This document shows positions 26,150 to 38,212 of a stretch of DNA of 64,000 nucleotides, piece after piece (position 1 is the first letter of the stretch; every line of letters begins with the position of its first letter). Source of the stretch: Ctenosaura bakeri (lineage: Eukaryota > Chordata > Lepidosauria > Squamata > Iguanidae); NCBI GenBank assembly GCA_948474755.1, contig CAOLHI010004281.1:61945-125944 (forward strand), written 5' to 3'. The translations under genes were made by a program, and so were the position numbers. The notes beneath the pieces were generated by a model. The model worked only from the letters and a program-made list of their open reading frames with translations, searched no databases and was not told the origin of the DNA.

Positions 26150-26920
26150 ACCTGACATCCAGTGCAGAAGCAATCCTAGGGCAGCAGTGGAGAAGGTGCC
26201 AAGGCCCAGGCACCAGGCAAAGCCTGGGTGCCTTGTAAAGTGGGCATCTCACGTGCTCCACAGAAGCAGGATATCAGAAAGAGAGCTTGCTGTTTTATTG
26301 CCTCAAAAATCACAGGGTGGGTAGGAGCTTTGGCAAGCACACAGCAGCACAGGCGGTGCCAATCCTGCTCATTCATTTGTGGACAAGATACCAGGATTAG
26401 CACTGGTGTCCTCAACAGTCCCAGGGCAGCCAGTAGCTCCTTCCCTAAGCACTCCTTGCCTCCTCACTGCCCTGCAATTGTTGGCAGTGGGAACAGTGCC
26501 AATCATAGTCACTCATTTGTGAATGAGCAACCAAGGATGGTACTCACACACTCAATACCAGCACTGCCACCCTCAATGGCTGAAAAGAAGCCCTGGGATT
26601 GTTGAGGACAAACAATTGACCAGGACTGCACCACTCCTGCTGCCAACAATTGCAGGGTGGCCAGGAGCTTCAGTGAAGAGCTGCTAGCCACCCTGGAATT
26701 GTTGAGGGCAGCAGTGCTGAGCCTGCTCATTTATTTACAAACAAGTGACCAGGATCAGCACCACTGCTGCCATCAATCCCAGGGCTGCAAGAAGCTTTGA
26801 CAGGGACCACCTCTACTGCAGCCCTGCACCATTTTTCCTCAGGGATTTGAGGACACACAATTTTTAGCATTTGTGAGGGTTCCTAGAACCATCCCTCATG
26901 AATACAGCAGGGCCACTGTA
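26150..26920 (+). repeat. Diverged minisatellite-like tandem array
   Basis: Phrases such as CCTGCTCATTCATTTGTG, ACCAGGATTAGCAC, CCTCAACAGTCCCAGGGCAG and GGTGGCCAGGAGCTT recur in the same order. The recurrences fall near 26357, 26494, 26600 and 26717, with units of roughly 110-140 bp and many indels. Several chance open frames on both strands come from this array. It ends at a motif GAATACAGCAGGGCCACTGT that recurs in squamate repeats. Confidence 0.65.
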
Positions 26921-27107
26921 GCCATAAAAGAGAAACAAGAATTGTCTTTACCATACAGAACCTTTTTTGCTCTGGACGAGTCAAATCACACCACATTATT
27001 ACTTTACCATTAGAGCAAAATACATCAAATTGTGGACACTACAGCATGTGGAGATAACAAATACCAGAAAAATCCAACAAAGATATGTGAATTTTTTCTA
27101 TTCCCAC

Positions 27108-27245
27108 CTTTTTATAGGCAATCCAGTCGAACACCCTGTCAATGTCTGTGGCTTGCTGCACTTCCTGAGATACGGGGTGTGAACTAGCCAGTCCATCAAG
27201 TAGCATTACTTCATGTAAGACATCTGTCAGAAATCTTTGTTTCTC
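27108..27245 (-). CDS. LVRN: LVRN exon: catalytic-domain segment after the zinc site
   Basis: This 138-bp minus-strand exon encodes 46 residues in phase 0-0. It starts EKQRFLTDVLHEVMLLDG, includes ASSHPVSQEV and ATDIDRVFD, and ends WIAYKK. The acceptor is ATTGCAG above 27245 and the donor is GTGGGA below 27108. In M1 peptidases this piece follows the third zinc ligand and forms part of the catalytic pocket; the IDRVFDWIAYKKGA stretch leads into the conserved K-GA-RML helix of the next exon. The text is intact. The match to LVRN is strong, particularly HEVMLLDGLASSHP. Confidence 0.95.
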
Positions 27246-27794
27246 CTGCAATGCAGAAAAACACGCTGATACATTTTCAGTTACATGAATAAAATGTGAA
27301 GCTGCAAAGATGGCAATTTTACATATTACTTTTACAAAACACAGCTGTGCACTGATATTCAGTGGACTGATGGGCCAGTATCATAGTCAGAAAGATAGTG
27401 GTGGAGGATTTGGGCCACTAAACCTTCACATGTTGATCAGAGTTCCCACAGATCTTTGGAAGAATGCCACTGCAACTTAAGAAATGAAAGATGGAAATAG
27501 TCATAAGATTACATGCACATGTATTTGTAAATATAGGTTACTACAATGAGAACAAAACTTTACAGGCAACCACAAAGTACAGCACTGTCTCTGAGACATA
27601 GCCATTGCTTCCTCCATGCTACATTTTTAAAAATTCCAGGGAATTAACACCTTTCCAAACTCATACTTTCCTAATTTGCTGCATTATGTCATTGCCACTG
27701 TCTAGAAAGAGATGAATTCATCATCTCAAATTTTCAAATTGTTTATCCAGGATGTGTGTGTGTGTGCTAGTCAAGCTGTTAGTAAATTATATAA

Positions 27795-28290
27795 AATAAA
27801 TAAATCTACTATATAAAAGTCAAAATTTGTGAGTGATCTTGTCTGTTTGTCTGCATCAGGCAGGTGAAGACCTCATATGATTGGCTGTGTGAGACAAGAA
27901 GACCTCATATGATTGGCTGCCTGAGAAGATTCTATAGAATCCTGGGGTTGGCAATTCAGGGATGGGCCTTTAGAATTCTCAGCCAGAGAGCTCAGGCTGG
28001 TGGCTATGGAGAAAAGGCCTAGCAGCAAGAAGGAGGACACTGTATTCCCACATGAACCCATAAACAACTCTGAATACAGATTGGATTGGCGACTATTTGG
28101 AAAAGTTACAGACACTGGATAAGGCAGTTTGGGGAATTACAGACGCAGGATATCAAATCTGTGTATTTCAACTGCATCTAATTCCTACGGTAAGGTAAGG
28201 TAAATTCCTAAGGTATTTCTAACACGTGTTACCTATGAGAAAATAAAATCCCAGGCAACGCCAAGTAGATATGCGAGTAATAAATATAAC
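27795..28290 (+). mobile_element. Helitron-like non-autonomous remnant
   Basis: The left part has a TCTACTATATAAAAGTCAAA start, with GTCTGTTTGTCTG close behind. The right part has AAATCCCAGGCAACGCCAAG, a degraded form of the GGGCAACGCCGGG hairpin that ends many such elements. Between them GAAGACCTCATATGATTGGC is tandemly duplicated (about 27866 and 27898). The family call rests on these end motifs only. Confidence 0.4.
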
Positions 28291-29847
28291 TGAAATGTTC
28301 ATTAATATTGCAAATATTTTTGAAGTGGTATAGTCCTGCTAATATTATTTGGGGTTTGGAGGCAATGTGCTGCAGTGGTTCCAGTCATTTGGCTGAACAT
28401 TCCCAAAAGGTATTGTTGAAAAAGAAATGTTCAGCCTCCTGACCCTTAGCTTGTGGGATCCAACAGGGGCCAATACTGCCTTATATGTTTTTTGACATCT
28501 ACAGGAAGCTGCTGGGGAAGGGCACCTAGAGTTTTGGGATTAGCACAATCTCACAGTCCGAAAACACTCATAACACTAAAAAAATGATGAGTGAAAGAAA
28601 GTGAATGTGTATGCCATCATCAGTCATTTTGGGATTGAGGTTAATCAGATTTCACAAATTAAGAACAAAGAGAAGTATGTACAGCCTGATTCAAAAGAAG
28701 CCTTTCTGTTTTTCTTGGTGAATGGGATGTGAGTGTCCTTCTCCGTCTATTTCAGAGTTATGTTATCCTCTTAGGAAGTGAAGCAGGAACAATATTGGGG
28801 GCTTACTAGTTACACACCAGCATTCGGTTACTCAGACCTATGAAAACTCTGGGAACACTGTAAAGCAATATAGGGAACACAGACTTCCTTGGTTACATTT
28901 CAAAAGCATTTACAGTCTGAACTGCTTTTAAGGATTGTGAAAAGGACAATGGTAGACTCTGACAGTTATGTTTCATGGAAGATAAAGGGAGAAAGTAGCT
29001 CACTTATCTAGCTAATGCACCTGATTTTCTTATCAAACTTCCCAAGTAACTGAACTTCAGCAGAAAAAAAAAAGCAGAAAATAACAAAAGATTCTTGAGC
29101 AAAATTAGTTTCTCTTCAGAAAAAGAACCATTTCCAGAACTTACGTATTATTTGTGAAAGCTAATGAGGACTTTGCACATTCAGTTCACCACACAAAGAC
29201 TCTGCATCCGAGTTCTCCAAGAGAAAAAAAAATCAGATGAGATAAATCCCATGTCCTGCTGGTTATAACAGCTGAAATCCCCCCCCTTCCCCCTGTTTCA
29301 GCTCTGGAAAACAAGGAAAGCAGCTCCAAAGGATTTCCCAGTTCCCCAAAATGAATTTTGGGCTAATGTGGTACCTTGTAGTGGATAGGAGATCATTACC
29401 TTTCCAGTTCCAATGGATTTGATTCTTCTGCCAGAAGACGCCACAACTGGATGTTGCCCACATTAATGAAATACTACTGTTGGGCCAAAGGTCACCACTA
29501 TGTACAAACTGTTAAGATAAGCAACTGCAAACTGTTGGAATGATTGCATCATGCAAGATATTACAAAAAGCAATTTGTGGGAAAGGGAATGTTGGTGAGA
29601 AAGACTGAACAGAAGATGAAGCCTTCATGTTTTCATGAATTTTTAAAAATAAAAAGTGGAGGACAGGTTTGAAGACATTAAAATTAGGCTTTTTGCAGGT
29701 GATATTAGGCTGTCAGGTACTGTTCTAAGATGGTTGGGAGAAGAAAGAAACTTTTTTCCCCTCCCTTTTAAAATATTAAGACCATAAAGACTTCAAATTT
29801 ATATTCAGTGTTTCATTGGTACATACAGAATACTGCGATGGGACAAA

Positions 29848-30275
29848 GGCCCTTTTCACACGCGGAGGAAGCCATGCCTGAAAACACGCCAAAACAGAGC
29901 CTACCTGGAGCCGTCGCAATGTGGAGCACTGCGAGTTCACTGCTCCACACGTGGCGGCGTCCTGTGGAGTCCTGCGGCATCCAAAATGGCGGCTTCCAGA
30001 TGGTGGAGGCTCTCCGCCAACCGGAGCTTGCCAGCCGGAAGCCCACTCCCCGGTCGGTCTGCAGGCGCACACTTGCGTGCGCCTGCAAATCCACACCGGG
30101 CACTGCGACGGGGCTGCACGCCCCATGCTTTTTAAAAACCACTTGAAAAGTGGTTTTCAAAAAGCACACAGCGCAGCCACTTCCAGTCGCCCCTGCGCGG
30201 ATTGGAGTGTAGAACTACACAAAAGTAGTCCGCCCCAATCCATGTTACGGTGTAGACGACCTCCGTCAGAGGGCC
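29848..30275 (-). mobile_element. GC-rich MITE, copy 2 (inverted relative to copy 1)
   Basis: The left terminus is GGCCCTTTTCACACGCGGA. The right terminus is degraded (GAGGGCC). Internal landmarks of the copy at 2378-2810 recur in reverse order. The GCTTTTTAAAAACCACTTGA palindrome and the CGCCCCAATCC motif now lie near the right end, and CCAAAATGGCGGC lies at 29981-29993. Both copies are preceded by GGGACAAA on the plus strand, which hints at a target preference. About 18 extra bases sit near the right end. Open frames of up to 127 codons on both strands are incidental. Confidence 0.82.
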
Positions 30276-30450
30276 TCAGTTACAATGACAGGACTTTTTA
30301 CTAGGGATGGGATGAATCCAGAATTTTCCGAATCTGGGTCGGGATCCGAATCCCTGGAAGTTTTTGGGAATCCATGAATCTCACAAATCTCAAATTGTTT
30401 GAATCCCTTTTTAAAAAAAGATTTTAAAAAGCAAGGGAAAGAAGGATAAC

Positions 30451-30580
30451 CTTGGGCAAGACACACTCTCTCAGCCTCAGCAAAAGCCTAGGCAAAGGCA
30501 AATCTCCCTCTGAAGAAATCTGGCTAAGACAATTGTCATAGTTTTGCCTCAGAATCTCCCCAGATTGAAAATGACATGAA
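30451..30580 (+). mobile_element. Sauria SINE 3' fragment nested in the hAT element
   Basis: The fragment begins CTTGGGCAAGACACACTCTC and ends GAAAATGACATGAAGG, the order of the middle and Bov-B-like end of the SINE family. The tRNA head is missing. Confidence 0.65.
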
Positions 30581-30647
30581 GGCCCTTTCTACATAGGCAA
30601 GAAAATGTGGATTAATCCCACATTTTCCTGCCTGTGTAAACAGGGCC
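30581..30647. repeat. 67-bp near-perfect hairpin
   Basis: GGCCCTTTCTACATAGGCAA pairs with the reverse complement of the right arm ending GCCTGTGTAAACAGGGCC, and the inner parts GAAAATGTGG / CCCACATTTTCC also pair. Only about four bases separate the arms. The GGCCCTTT terminus is shared with the larger MITEs of this window, so it may be a minimal derivative. Confidence 0.75.
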
Positions 30648-30689
30648 ACATACTACAGTAGAAAGATAATCCAGGTCAAAACTGGCTTT

Positions 30690-30833
30690 TCTTTGCATAG
30701 CTCTTTCTAGCATCCTGGGGTTTGTAGTTTGATGAAGCACCAGTACACTCCCGCAGAGAAGGCTGTGGCACCTTGTAAAACTCCAAACCCCGGAATTGTG
30801 TATGAAAGAGGTTTGCAAGGGAGCTACGCAAAA
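30690..30833. repeat. Foldback repeat with GGGGTTTGTAGTTT arm
   Basis: The left arm CATCCTGGGGTTTGTAGTTT pairs with the right arm AAAACTCCAAACCCCGGAAT, and GCATAGCTC pairs with GAGCTACGC farther out. The same arm text recurs in the MITE at 62484-62662. Confidence 0.65.
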
Positions 30834-31764
30834 GAATGTTTCAGCTGTCCTTGAAATCTCAAGCCTCTACCTTCCAGTCAAGTGCTAAATTTAAATATGA
30901 AATGTTCAATTTAAATATCTTAGAATACAACCCCAGATGTAATTTGTGAAATTGTTAGCAAAGGCCATTATTACTCCAAGGGAAAACCTTACCTAGTTAC
31001 TTGTATATCTGGTCCCCTAGGTTTTCAGGAATCCTGTCTTCCAGGTTTTCAGGCATCCTGGTCCCCCAGATTTTCAGGAGTCCCAGTCTCCAACAATCTA
31101 TTTGGTTGGCGAATTCAAAAGATTTGGTTTGCCTATTTTGGCACAGGGATTTGGATTCGGGAATCTTGAATCCTTACCCAGGATTTGAGGATTCAGTTGA
31201 CCCATCCCTACTTTTTACCTCTCCCTGCTGCAGCTCCTCAGAATGGAATTTAAGTGGGCAAAAGGACCATCTCCTGGAAATATATTGGTTTTTCCCCAAT
31301 TCAACTGATGGAAGTAGTTCTGTCAGTAAAAAGTCAATGTTGGCTCTCGCACATAAAAAGATTCTGCCAAAGATCCTGCATCAGAAGTTATGATGTGTAA
31401 CTTTAGGATGACAAAGCTATGTTGTCATGACACATAACCTTGTTAACGAACTGCAACAATGCACAACAGGACACTGTGAAAGAAATGTGCTGTGCATTGG
31501 GATACATTGCACAATAGGACATGTTGGGAGGCACGTTGTGCTGTGGACCTATTGTGCAATGCTCATGCTGTGGGCTCCAGCTGCACAGCAGGCTCTAGTG
31601 GTCCCATAACTACATCTCTGCTTCCCTCCTTAAAAAAATAAACATTTCACAAAGGCACAACTCAACTTTAGATTAGCAGTTATTAACCTTTTTTTTATAA
31701 CCACAGACCCCGCTTAAGTATTTTTTTTGTTGACCACCAAGTAAATGTGAAATCAGATTATTGA

Positions 31765-31945
31765 TACTTTTTTGTTTTATATGTATTTTGCTGTTTTAAC
31801 ATGTATTTTAACTTTAATTATTACTGCTGTTTAATTTGTTTTAACTGTTGTATGTGACTTTTTAAAACTATTTTTTAAAATATTGTAAGCCACTTTGAGT
31901 CCTTTCAAAGAGAAAGGCAGGGCATAAATAAAGTGATGATGATGA
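31765..31945 (+). repeat. L2-type LINE 3' end with (GAT)n tail
   Basis: A T-rich segment is followed by TATTGTAAGCCACTTTGAGT, AAAGGCAGGGCATAAATAAA and a short (GAT)n run. Confidence 0.7.
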
Positions 31946-34900
31946 TGATACTTCTTTTGCATGCATTTACTTACAATTATTTAATTGTATACTGTACTAA
32001 GAGATGGCTAGCTATCCAAATCCAAGTGAGACTTCAATCAGTTTCTTTTTCTGGTTCATTTTAAATAATATGTTCTTCTTATCAAGTGTCAGTGAAGTTT
32101 ATTATATTTGTATCATGAAAAAGATAATGCAATTTAGGAGTCACTGTTCCTGGTTTTATGACAGTTACTGGGACATAAACAAAGCCTTATAGTTAGCATG
32201 ACAATAATGGAATACTTGAACCAGACACACACAAAATACTTTCCAAAACAGAATACAAAATTGCAGGACAAAAGAATTTAAGAGTGGGGCAGAACGTGGA
32301 TTGTACCCAACGATGGAACAAAAGGAAAAGAAGAATGTAAGTCATAACTGATGATTAGCATACACCAGAGATCAAAGGGCTGAATGTTAAAAGAATGCCA
32401 TTGTTCTGAGACAACTATTCATACAATTCAGAGATTAAGAAACCTGTGTGGATAATATTTAATAAGGTCATTCTGTTCTTTAAATTATATTCCTGACAAA
32501 ATACTCAGCTATGCTCTCTCTAAAACAGAAGGTTTTTTTTAACACTGGGAACAAAAAGGGGTGCTTTATGCTGTTATGATACAGCCCTATCTGTACAGCA
32601 CTCCTACTAAGACGTATATATGTGCACTCAAAAAAATGGAAATGCTTTTGAATCTCTGGCCTAGAAGCAAAAAAGAGTTAGCTTGGGAAGACCGTTTCGT
32701 GAACAGGTGCTTGCCTCACATTATTGCATCTGTGCTGATCCAACTACTGCATACTGTGCATCAGAAAGTTCAGGTGACATGCTTTGATTGAAGTTTCTTT
32801 GTTTTAGAGAAATTCTCATGTCATCATCCTCCTCCCATGAATGAGATGCTTTAAAAAGGATTCCAAATTCAGAACAATCCATTCTGGGGTGGGATCTGGT
32901 GAAGCAAGGAACCAAAATTCCTGTTTCCTTCTTGAGTCTCCTTGCTGAGCTGAAATGACTCTTTCAGACTCCCAGAATCTGGGATTTTGACAAAAAAATC
33001 TTATTAGCTTATATCCTTTCTAGAAGTCCTGGTTTGGGTTAAGAGGACCCTGGTTAGCTTGTCTTTCTTTCCTTGCACTTTTTCAACCAGGAGGGCACCC
33101 TAGGTTCTCACAAGCCAAAGGGATTAAAGAAAGAGAATCTTTCAACTTCTTAAATGTATCTTTTGGGAGAGGGGGTACCTCCCCTGCACACTGCAGCTTC
33201 CCAAAACTGCTCCCTCCTTCTCTGGTGTGTGTGTATGTACGTTAGTGAACATACTTAATTTTTGAATCTCGTTCATTTTTCCCACATTTCAGCAATCCCA
33301 TCAGATTTGAACTGTTTTTAACTACAAACCCTCGCAGCCTTGTCAGGTGGCTATTCTATCTGTACTTTGCCATTTGTGAAGCTCCATCATAATATTTGCT
33401 ATTCCCCAATGCAACTTTTGTGTATATCTTGATTGCTCTATGTTTAATAATCCTTTTACAAACTTCTGTGTGAATTGGATGTTTTGAGTCTAATTCACCT
33501 AGTGTACTATTTTGCCAAAGTTATGTGATCCTTGATAGGCACATATCCAAAACATGGTTGAATTCATTTGTATGTTCTGAAGCAATTCCTGATAGCCAGA
33601 ATTTTACATTTTATGTTTAAGAAAACTGGAGCAGAATCTGATATCATTCAAAACCAAGGTTAAAATCAAGGAAAACTGTTGAAAATTTTCAACACAGACA
33701 AGGATTAAATATTTAAAAATTCCCCATTATAGCAGCATTCTTTAATATGAATTTGCAAGATCACTGATGCTCATAACCAAATTTGAGATTATGTCACTGA
33801 TTACTCCCAATATTTACAATTGGGAAAGGCTCATAAATACTCATATGTGCTTTTCTTTTTCCTCCCCCTTCTTCACTCAAGAATGGGGATGGTGTAGAAT
33901 GCTTAAACATCTATCATGCAAAATGTTGGGAAATTCGATTCTTAAAGAGACAATAAAAAAGTCTAGGAGCAATAACGTCAAGCACTGTCCAAGCATTGGC
34001 CAAGCACTGTCACTAAAGCATTATCAGCACCACACTTGAGACCTGTTAGGTCAAGGCACATGACCCCTCTGTAACCCATTTTATGTGGCCTGCAAAGCCT
34101 ACCATATTTTTTTTTAAAAATCAGCACCATTTTTGCCCCAAAATCACACAGAAAGGCCTTTTACATGTAAAACACTGTACTAACCTCAAATAATTTTACT
34201 CTACAAATGGCAGTAGAAAGTGATCTGAGGCTACTTTCTGTTGTAATTCTAAACAGGCCTGCAGAGAAGGTACAAAGGAGGTACAGCCTGAAAGGGGAAA
34301 CCGGCCCCAGACAATTGCCTACTCCTTGGCTAAACAGAGGGATGAGGCAAAGCTTTTATTTTATTACATTTTATGCTGACTTTTTTTCTAGCATGGGAAC
34401 CAAGGTAGCTAAATTTAAAATGAAATGCTTTGCACAGTTAAACAACATGTCCACAGTCACAAAACTATGCCCACAGTTGATTGCAAAGTACTGATAGGGA
34501 TATAAAACATTTAACTGATTTAGCATGCAGCCTCTGTGTTTGTCTTATACACTTCACTGTTTTCTGCCATACTGAACGGTGAGTGGATTTTTTTCACAGA
34601 TTCACACAGAAACCTTTAATTCTATAGCTAAACCAGAAAAACAAACTAGATATTTATTTAACTGCATGATTACTGGAGAAAGCTGCCAAACTCCATGCAG
34701 TATTAATTAAAAGCTTTCCTCTTTGAATATTTGGAGCACATTTAATCAAGAATCAAGTGATAAAAGGAGTACTTTTGAAAGGAAAGTGAAAAAATGAACC
34801 CATGGCTCTCACCATGCTGAGATAGCACAATGGACTAGAAGAATCAAGTAGGCAACCATATGTTCCATATACTATAGCAAAATAATAATGAGAAATTTTA

Positions 34901-35990
34901 AAAGTCTATATCTTAAAGCCTACTTCCAGAACTTTTTTTCTGATTTGTCTTGTTAGTTTTACAAAGTGTCAGAATATTTTACTCAAGGAGATAAACGTTT
35001 CAGAAAGCAGTTTAAGTCAAAGATATGCATGAGCCTAATCACAGCCTTCATTTTTATTATTTTAATCCTGCTCATGAAGGAGATCGGCAATTGAGACCAT
35101 TCATCAGGGTCCTGGGTTGTGCACTTTGAAATGCACTGAGTATTTAGTTTAATGAACTTTAGTTTAATGACTTTCCATTAATATTTATTTTTATGCTTAA
35201 ACAAGCCTGCTCAGCACAGGTTTTATAAAAAGAAAATTATGATATGCATATATTTCAGTATTAAGCTAGTTTCAGTTTCAAGCAGAAATGACAGAATCAT
35301 CTAGAGCATGGAGTACTATACTCTGATGTATCACTCTGGATCACTTAAGAAAAGATGAAGGATATTTGCATGACTACTGGAGCTCTATACTTAATTGTTG
35401 ATTAAAACTTTGGCTTTACTAGCAACTTTATTGGATGAGTTAAGGCAGAGTACATCAGCAATGGCAGCTGTATTGAGTTCTTACTCCTTTCTGTATTTTT
35501 TTAAGAGAAAGCTGCTGTGCCTTTTTCATATTTCTCTCTTTTTATGTTCATAGTTTCCAAATATGTGTTAGAGATATGTGATTAGGACACATCTGCAGAA
35601 ATGATGGATTTTTAAAAAAGAAAAAAAAAGGGTTGAGAGAAACAAACAGACACAGGAAAGACAAAGTAGCCTTCTTAATTTTCTTTTCTTTTTTTCAAAG
35701 ATGAGGAAGAAGAATTCAATGTAACTGCCATCACTGATGTACTCTGCCTTGACTCATCCAATAAAGTTGTCAGCAAAGCCAAACTTTTATAAAGAAGACG
35801 AAAGGAAGAAGGCCATTGAGCCCTGTGAAATGCCTTTTCAGCGCTGAGTGAGGTAGTGACTGCTAAAGCATTTGACACTTGGTATTTTATAGATGAAAGG
35901 GAAAATCACTCACCAGCAATTGCTTTTGTCATACTGTTCTTCACTCTATTCTACTAACACACACACATTCAAGGATAAAAAGTATGTCAA
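31946..35990. other. Intronic DNA without recognisable features
   Basis: Only short chance open frames are present. No splice-flanked conserved coding block or clear repeat was seen. Confidence 0.4.
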
Positions 35991-36071
35991 CTCCACCTAC
36001 CCGGAAGTGGCAGCAATACCAGAAGTGTCTGTAAGTCTGTACAGTCTTTGATTCATCCTTCATTTCATTTC

Positions 36072-36160
36072 TTTAAAGGCTACAATCCTATACACACTTA
36101 CCTGAAAATAAATCCCAAAGCCCTATGCATGTCTTCTTACTACTAAAACGAACGGAACAG
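36072..36160 (+). repeat. Dispersed squamate repeat fragment
   Basis: It contains GGCTACAATCCTATACACAC and TTACCTGAAAATAAATCCCA, a diverged copy of a short end motif found in many reptilian transposons. The family is not resolved. Confidence 0.4.
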
Positions 36161-37974
36161 AACTGCACTGAGAAGTATAGAGGGGGGGTGGACATAGAGC
36201 AAAGAAAAACAATGAAATTCTTTAGGTGGAACAAAGAGGTGGAACATTATGTATTGATAATGCCAGAACTCTGCATTTAGAAGTACATTATAAATATAAC
36301 ATATAAAAATAAAGTATGGGTATATTTAACAAGTAATTTCTCCCCACTGCCCTACAAATGAGACATTGTTTTTTAAAAAATCAAATCCAGTATCTGTAAT
36401 TTTGGAAAACATACACCCAACACAGCAAGACTTGGATGGCTAAGAGTAGGAAACTTCAGAATTCATTTACAAAATGAACTACTTGCGTACTCGGTTGCAT
36501 ATTTGGTAAATTAGGCAGTTGTATCATTTGGATCAAGCATGATAGTACTTTCTCCTCTGTGCAAATCTTAAGGAAAAATACCTAATAGTCCATGAAGCAA
36601 CAAAATCAAAAGAAATGTTTGAAAATACGGAAGTTCTCCCACTAAACCCTCTGCTTTCAAATACATTAAATTATCATAGACAGTAAGTAAAGCTGGACCT
36701 ATATGTATTGTTAAGTAAGTGACAGTTATTTTTAGAAGATGCATTTTTATGAGGTGATACCAAAAAAAGTTGAGAAAGTGATAGTATGCAATTAAAAGAC
36801 TACAGAGTGGGATATAAAAAGTCTGAAATAAGACATTGGATTCCATACAACAGGCACTGAAAGAACATAACTGAAAAAGAGAGAAGGAATGAATTTATAT
36901 TCAAACTAAAACAAATAAGACAAAAATTCTAGATAGGAAGCATTGACCTATGTGAGTTTAAAGCTAGATTTTTTATATTCGTACCTTTTATACTAAATGG
37001 TCTCCAAAGTTAGAATAAGACTCAAAATGACACAGACTTCAAAGTCAGAATAACAAATGTAAGTAGGAAAATGTTGTCCGTAAATACCTGGAAAATTAGT
37101 CAGCTTGAAGTGAACAAGGTTCTGTTTCTTTTTCAACCAATTTTTTGAGCTACCTTTAAAGTTGGTTAATTTGTGAAGAGAAATTTTGACCCTTTAGCTA
37201 TGATATGAACATTTGTTTCCTAACTACAGAAACGGAAAAGTACACTAGAACTGCACCAGTTTCTGTTAAGAGCTTGATATTGATCAAACTGTATTCCTCA
37301 AACCTGAACTATGGCTCAAATAAAGAAGGATGTGCTAAAATATATGCCAGAAAGGATTAACTTTTTATTCTAGAAACCTGAATGACATACAACAAGCTCT
37401 GTAAATAGCTAACAATATGTATTTTCAGATATATTTGAAATCTGAATTGTTCTCAGGTACTCCTAAAAACCTGTGGTGCTGGTCAGTTTTTTTGACAGTT
37501 TCCATGGCATTTGAACTCTCACAGGAATATCACAAGATAGGAGATTTCTGTTACACAATATCATTTTTACCACATAGCATACATCAAGAGGTAACTATCA
37601 AGGCAGATTGGATTTCTGTCCTGCAACCTACATGTTTAGTACAAGAGCAAAGCTGATTGAACTGCCTAGAGAATATGGTTACACATCTCCATTATTCCCA
37701 GTGGATGAAAAACAGAAACAGGCACGTCTTAAGCCAGACAGATTTTAAAATGCTACAAGGTGGGTGTGGCATGTCATTTAGCCCTTTAAATTATGCAGAC
37801 AGATGGAAGACTGCATTTCTAAAAAGCAGCTATTATTTAAGCCTTAATCCCAGGATAAAGACTATTTTATGGATTCAATATGGGACAAAAATAACAAGAA
37901 ATTCCTTCTTTTAACTATTCCCAGTTGTACCAGTCTCAAACTTCAGACTTCTGGAACCTAGCCATATGCTTGGT

Positions 37975-38212
37975 TGTTGTTTATTTGTTGTTGGGCACTG
38001 TTTGCTAACTTATATCCATCTTTTCTCACAGGAACTCAAAGGAGTACACTAGGCCTTCTTCACCAATTACATTATTACAGAAACTTTGTGAACTATATTA
38101 GACTGAGCCCAAAGTCAGTGACCAGGTTGATACCCAAGCTGATTTGAAGCCAAGAATAGAAGATGAGTTTCCCAAATTAGGCCAGCATTTTTCCACTACA
38201 TCATGCTGGTTC
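37975..38212 (-). mobile_element. Sauria-type SINE, minus strand, diverged
   Basis: Read on the minus strand it starts GAACCAGCATGATGTAGTGG, the tRNA-derived head. It continues through GACTTTGGGCTCAGTCTAAT into a diverged 3' half. Confidence 0.7.

Larger units (their letters stand above)
12897..27107 (-). other. LVRN: LVRN intron, 14.2 kb
   Basis: The intron is bounded on the minus strand by a GTGGGA donor (a weak but usable GT site) after the AYKK codons and by a TTTGCAG acceptor before GAALI. Apart from the repeats listed separately it holds AT-rich unique-looking DNA. No additional exon is needed, because the encoded protein is continuous across it. A 28-bp direct duplication (ends at about 16665 and 16708) and a duplicated ACTCACTGAA motif lie near 16640-16710. 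Confidence 0.85.
30302..31210. mobile_element. hAT-type non-autonomous transposon with intact target duplication
   Basis: The element starts TAGGGATGGG and ends CCCATCCCTA, giving 10-bp perfect terminal inverted repeats. It is flanked on both sides by the identical 8-bp CTTTTTAC (30294-30301 and 31211-31218). The sub-terminal parts are rich in GAATCC and its complement. At 909 bp it has no transposase and carries other repeats inside (30451-30833). The 8-bp duplication is diagnostic of the hAT superfamily. Confidence 0.92.

Noticed and set aside
26040..26730. Four protein-like frames in a GC-richer block
   Set aside because: They arise from the diverged tandem array; repeats give repeated peptide text in several frames.
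29776..30304. Five overlapping frames of up to 127 codons
   Set aside because: By-products of the second GC-rich MITE copy.
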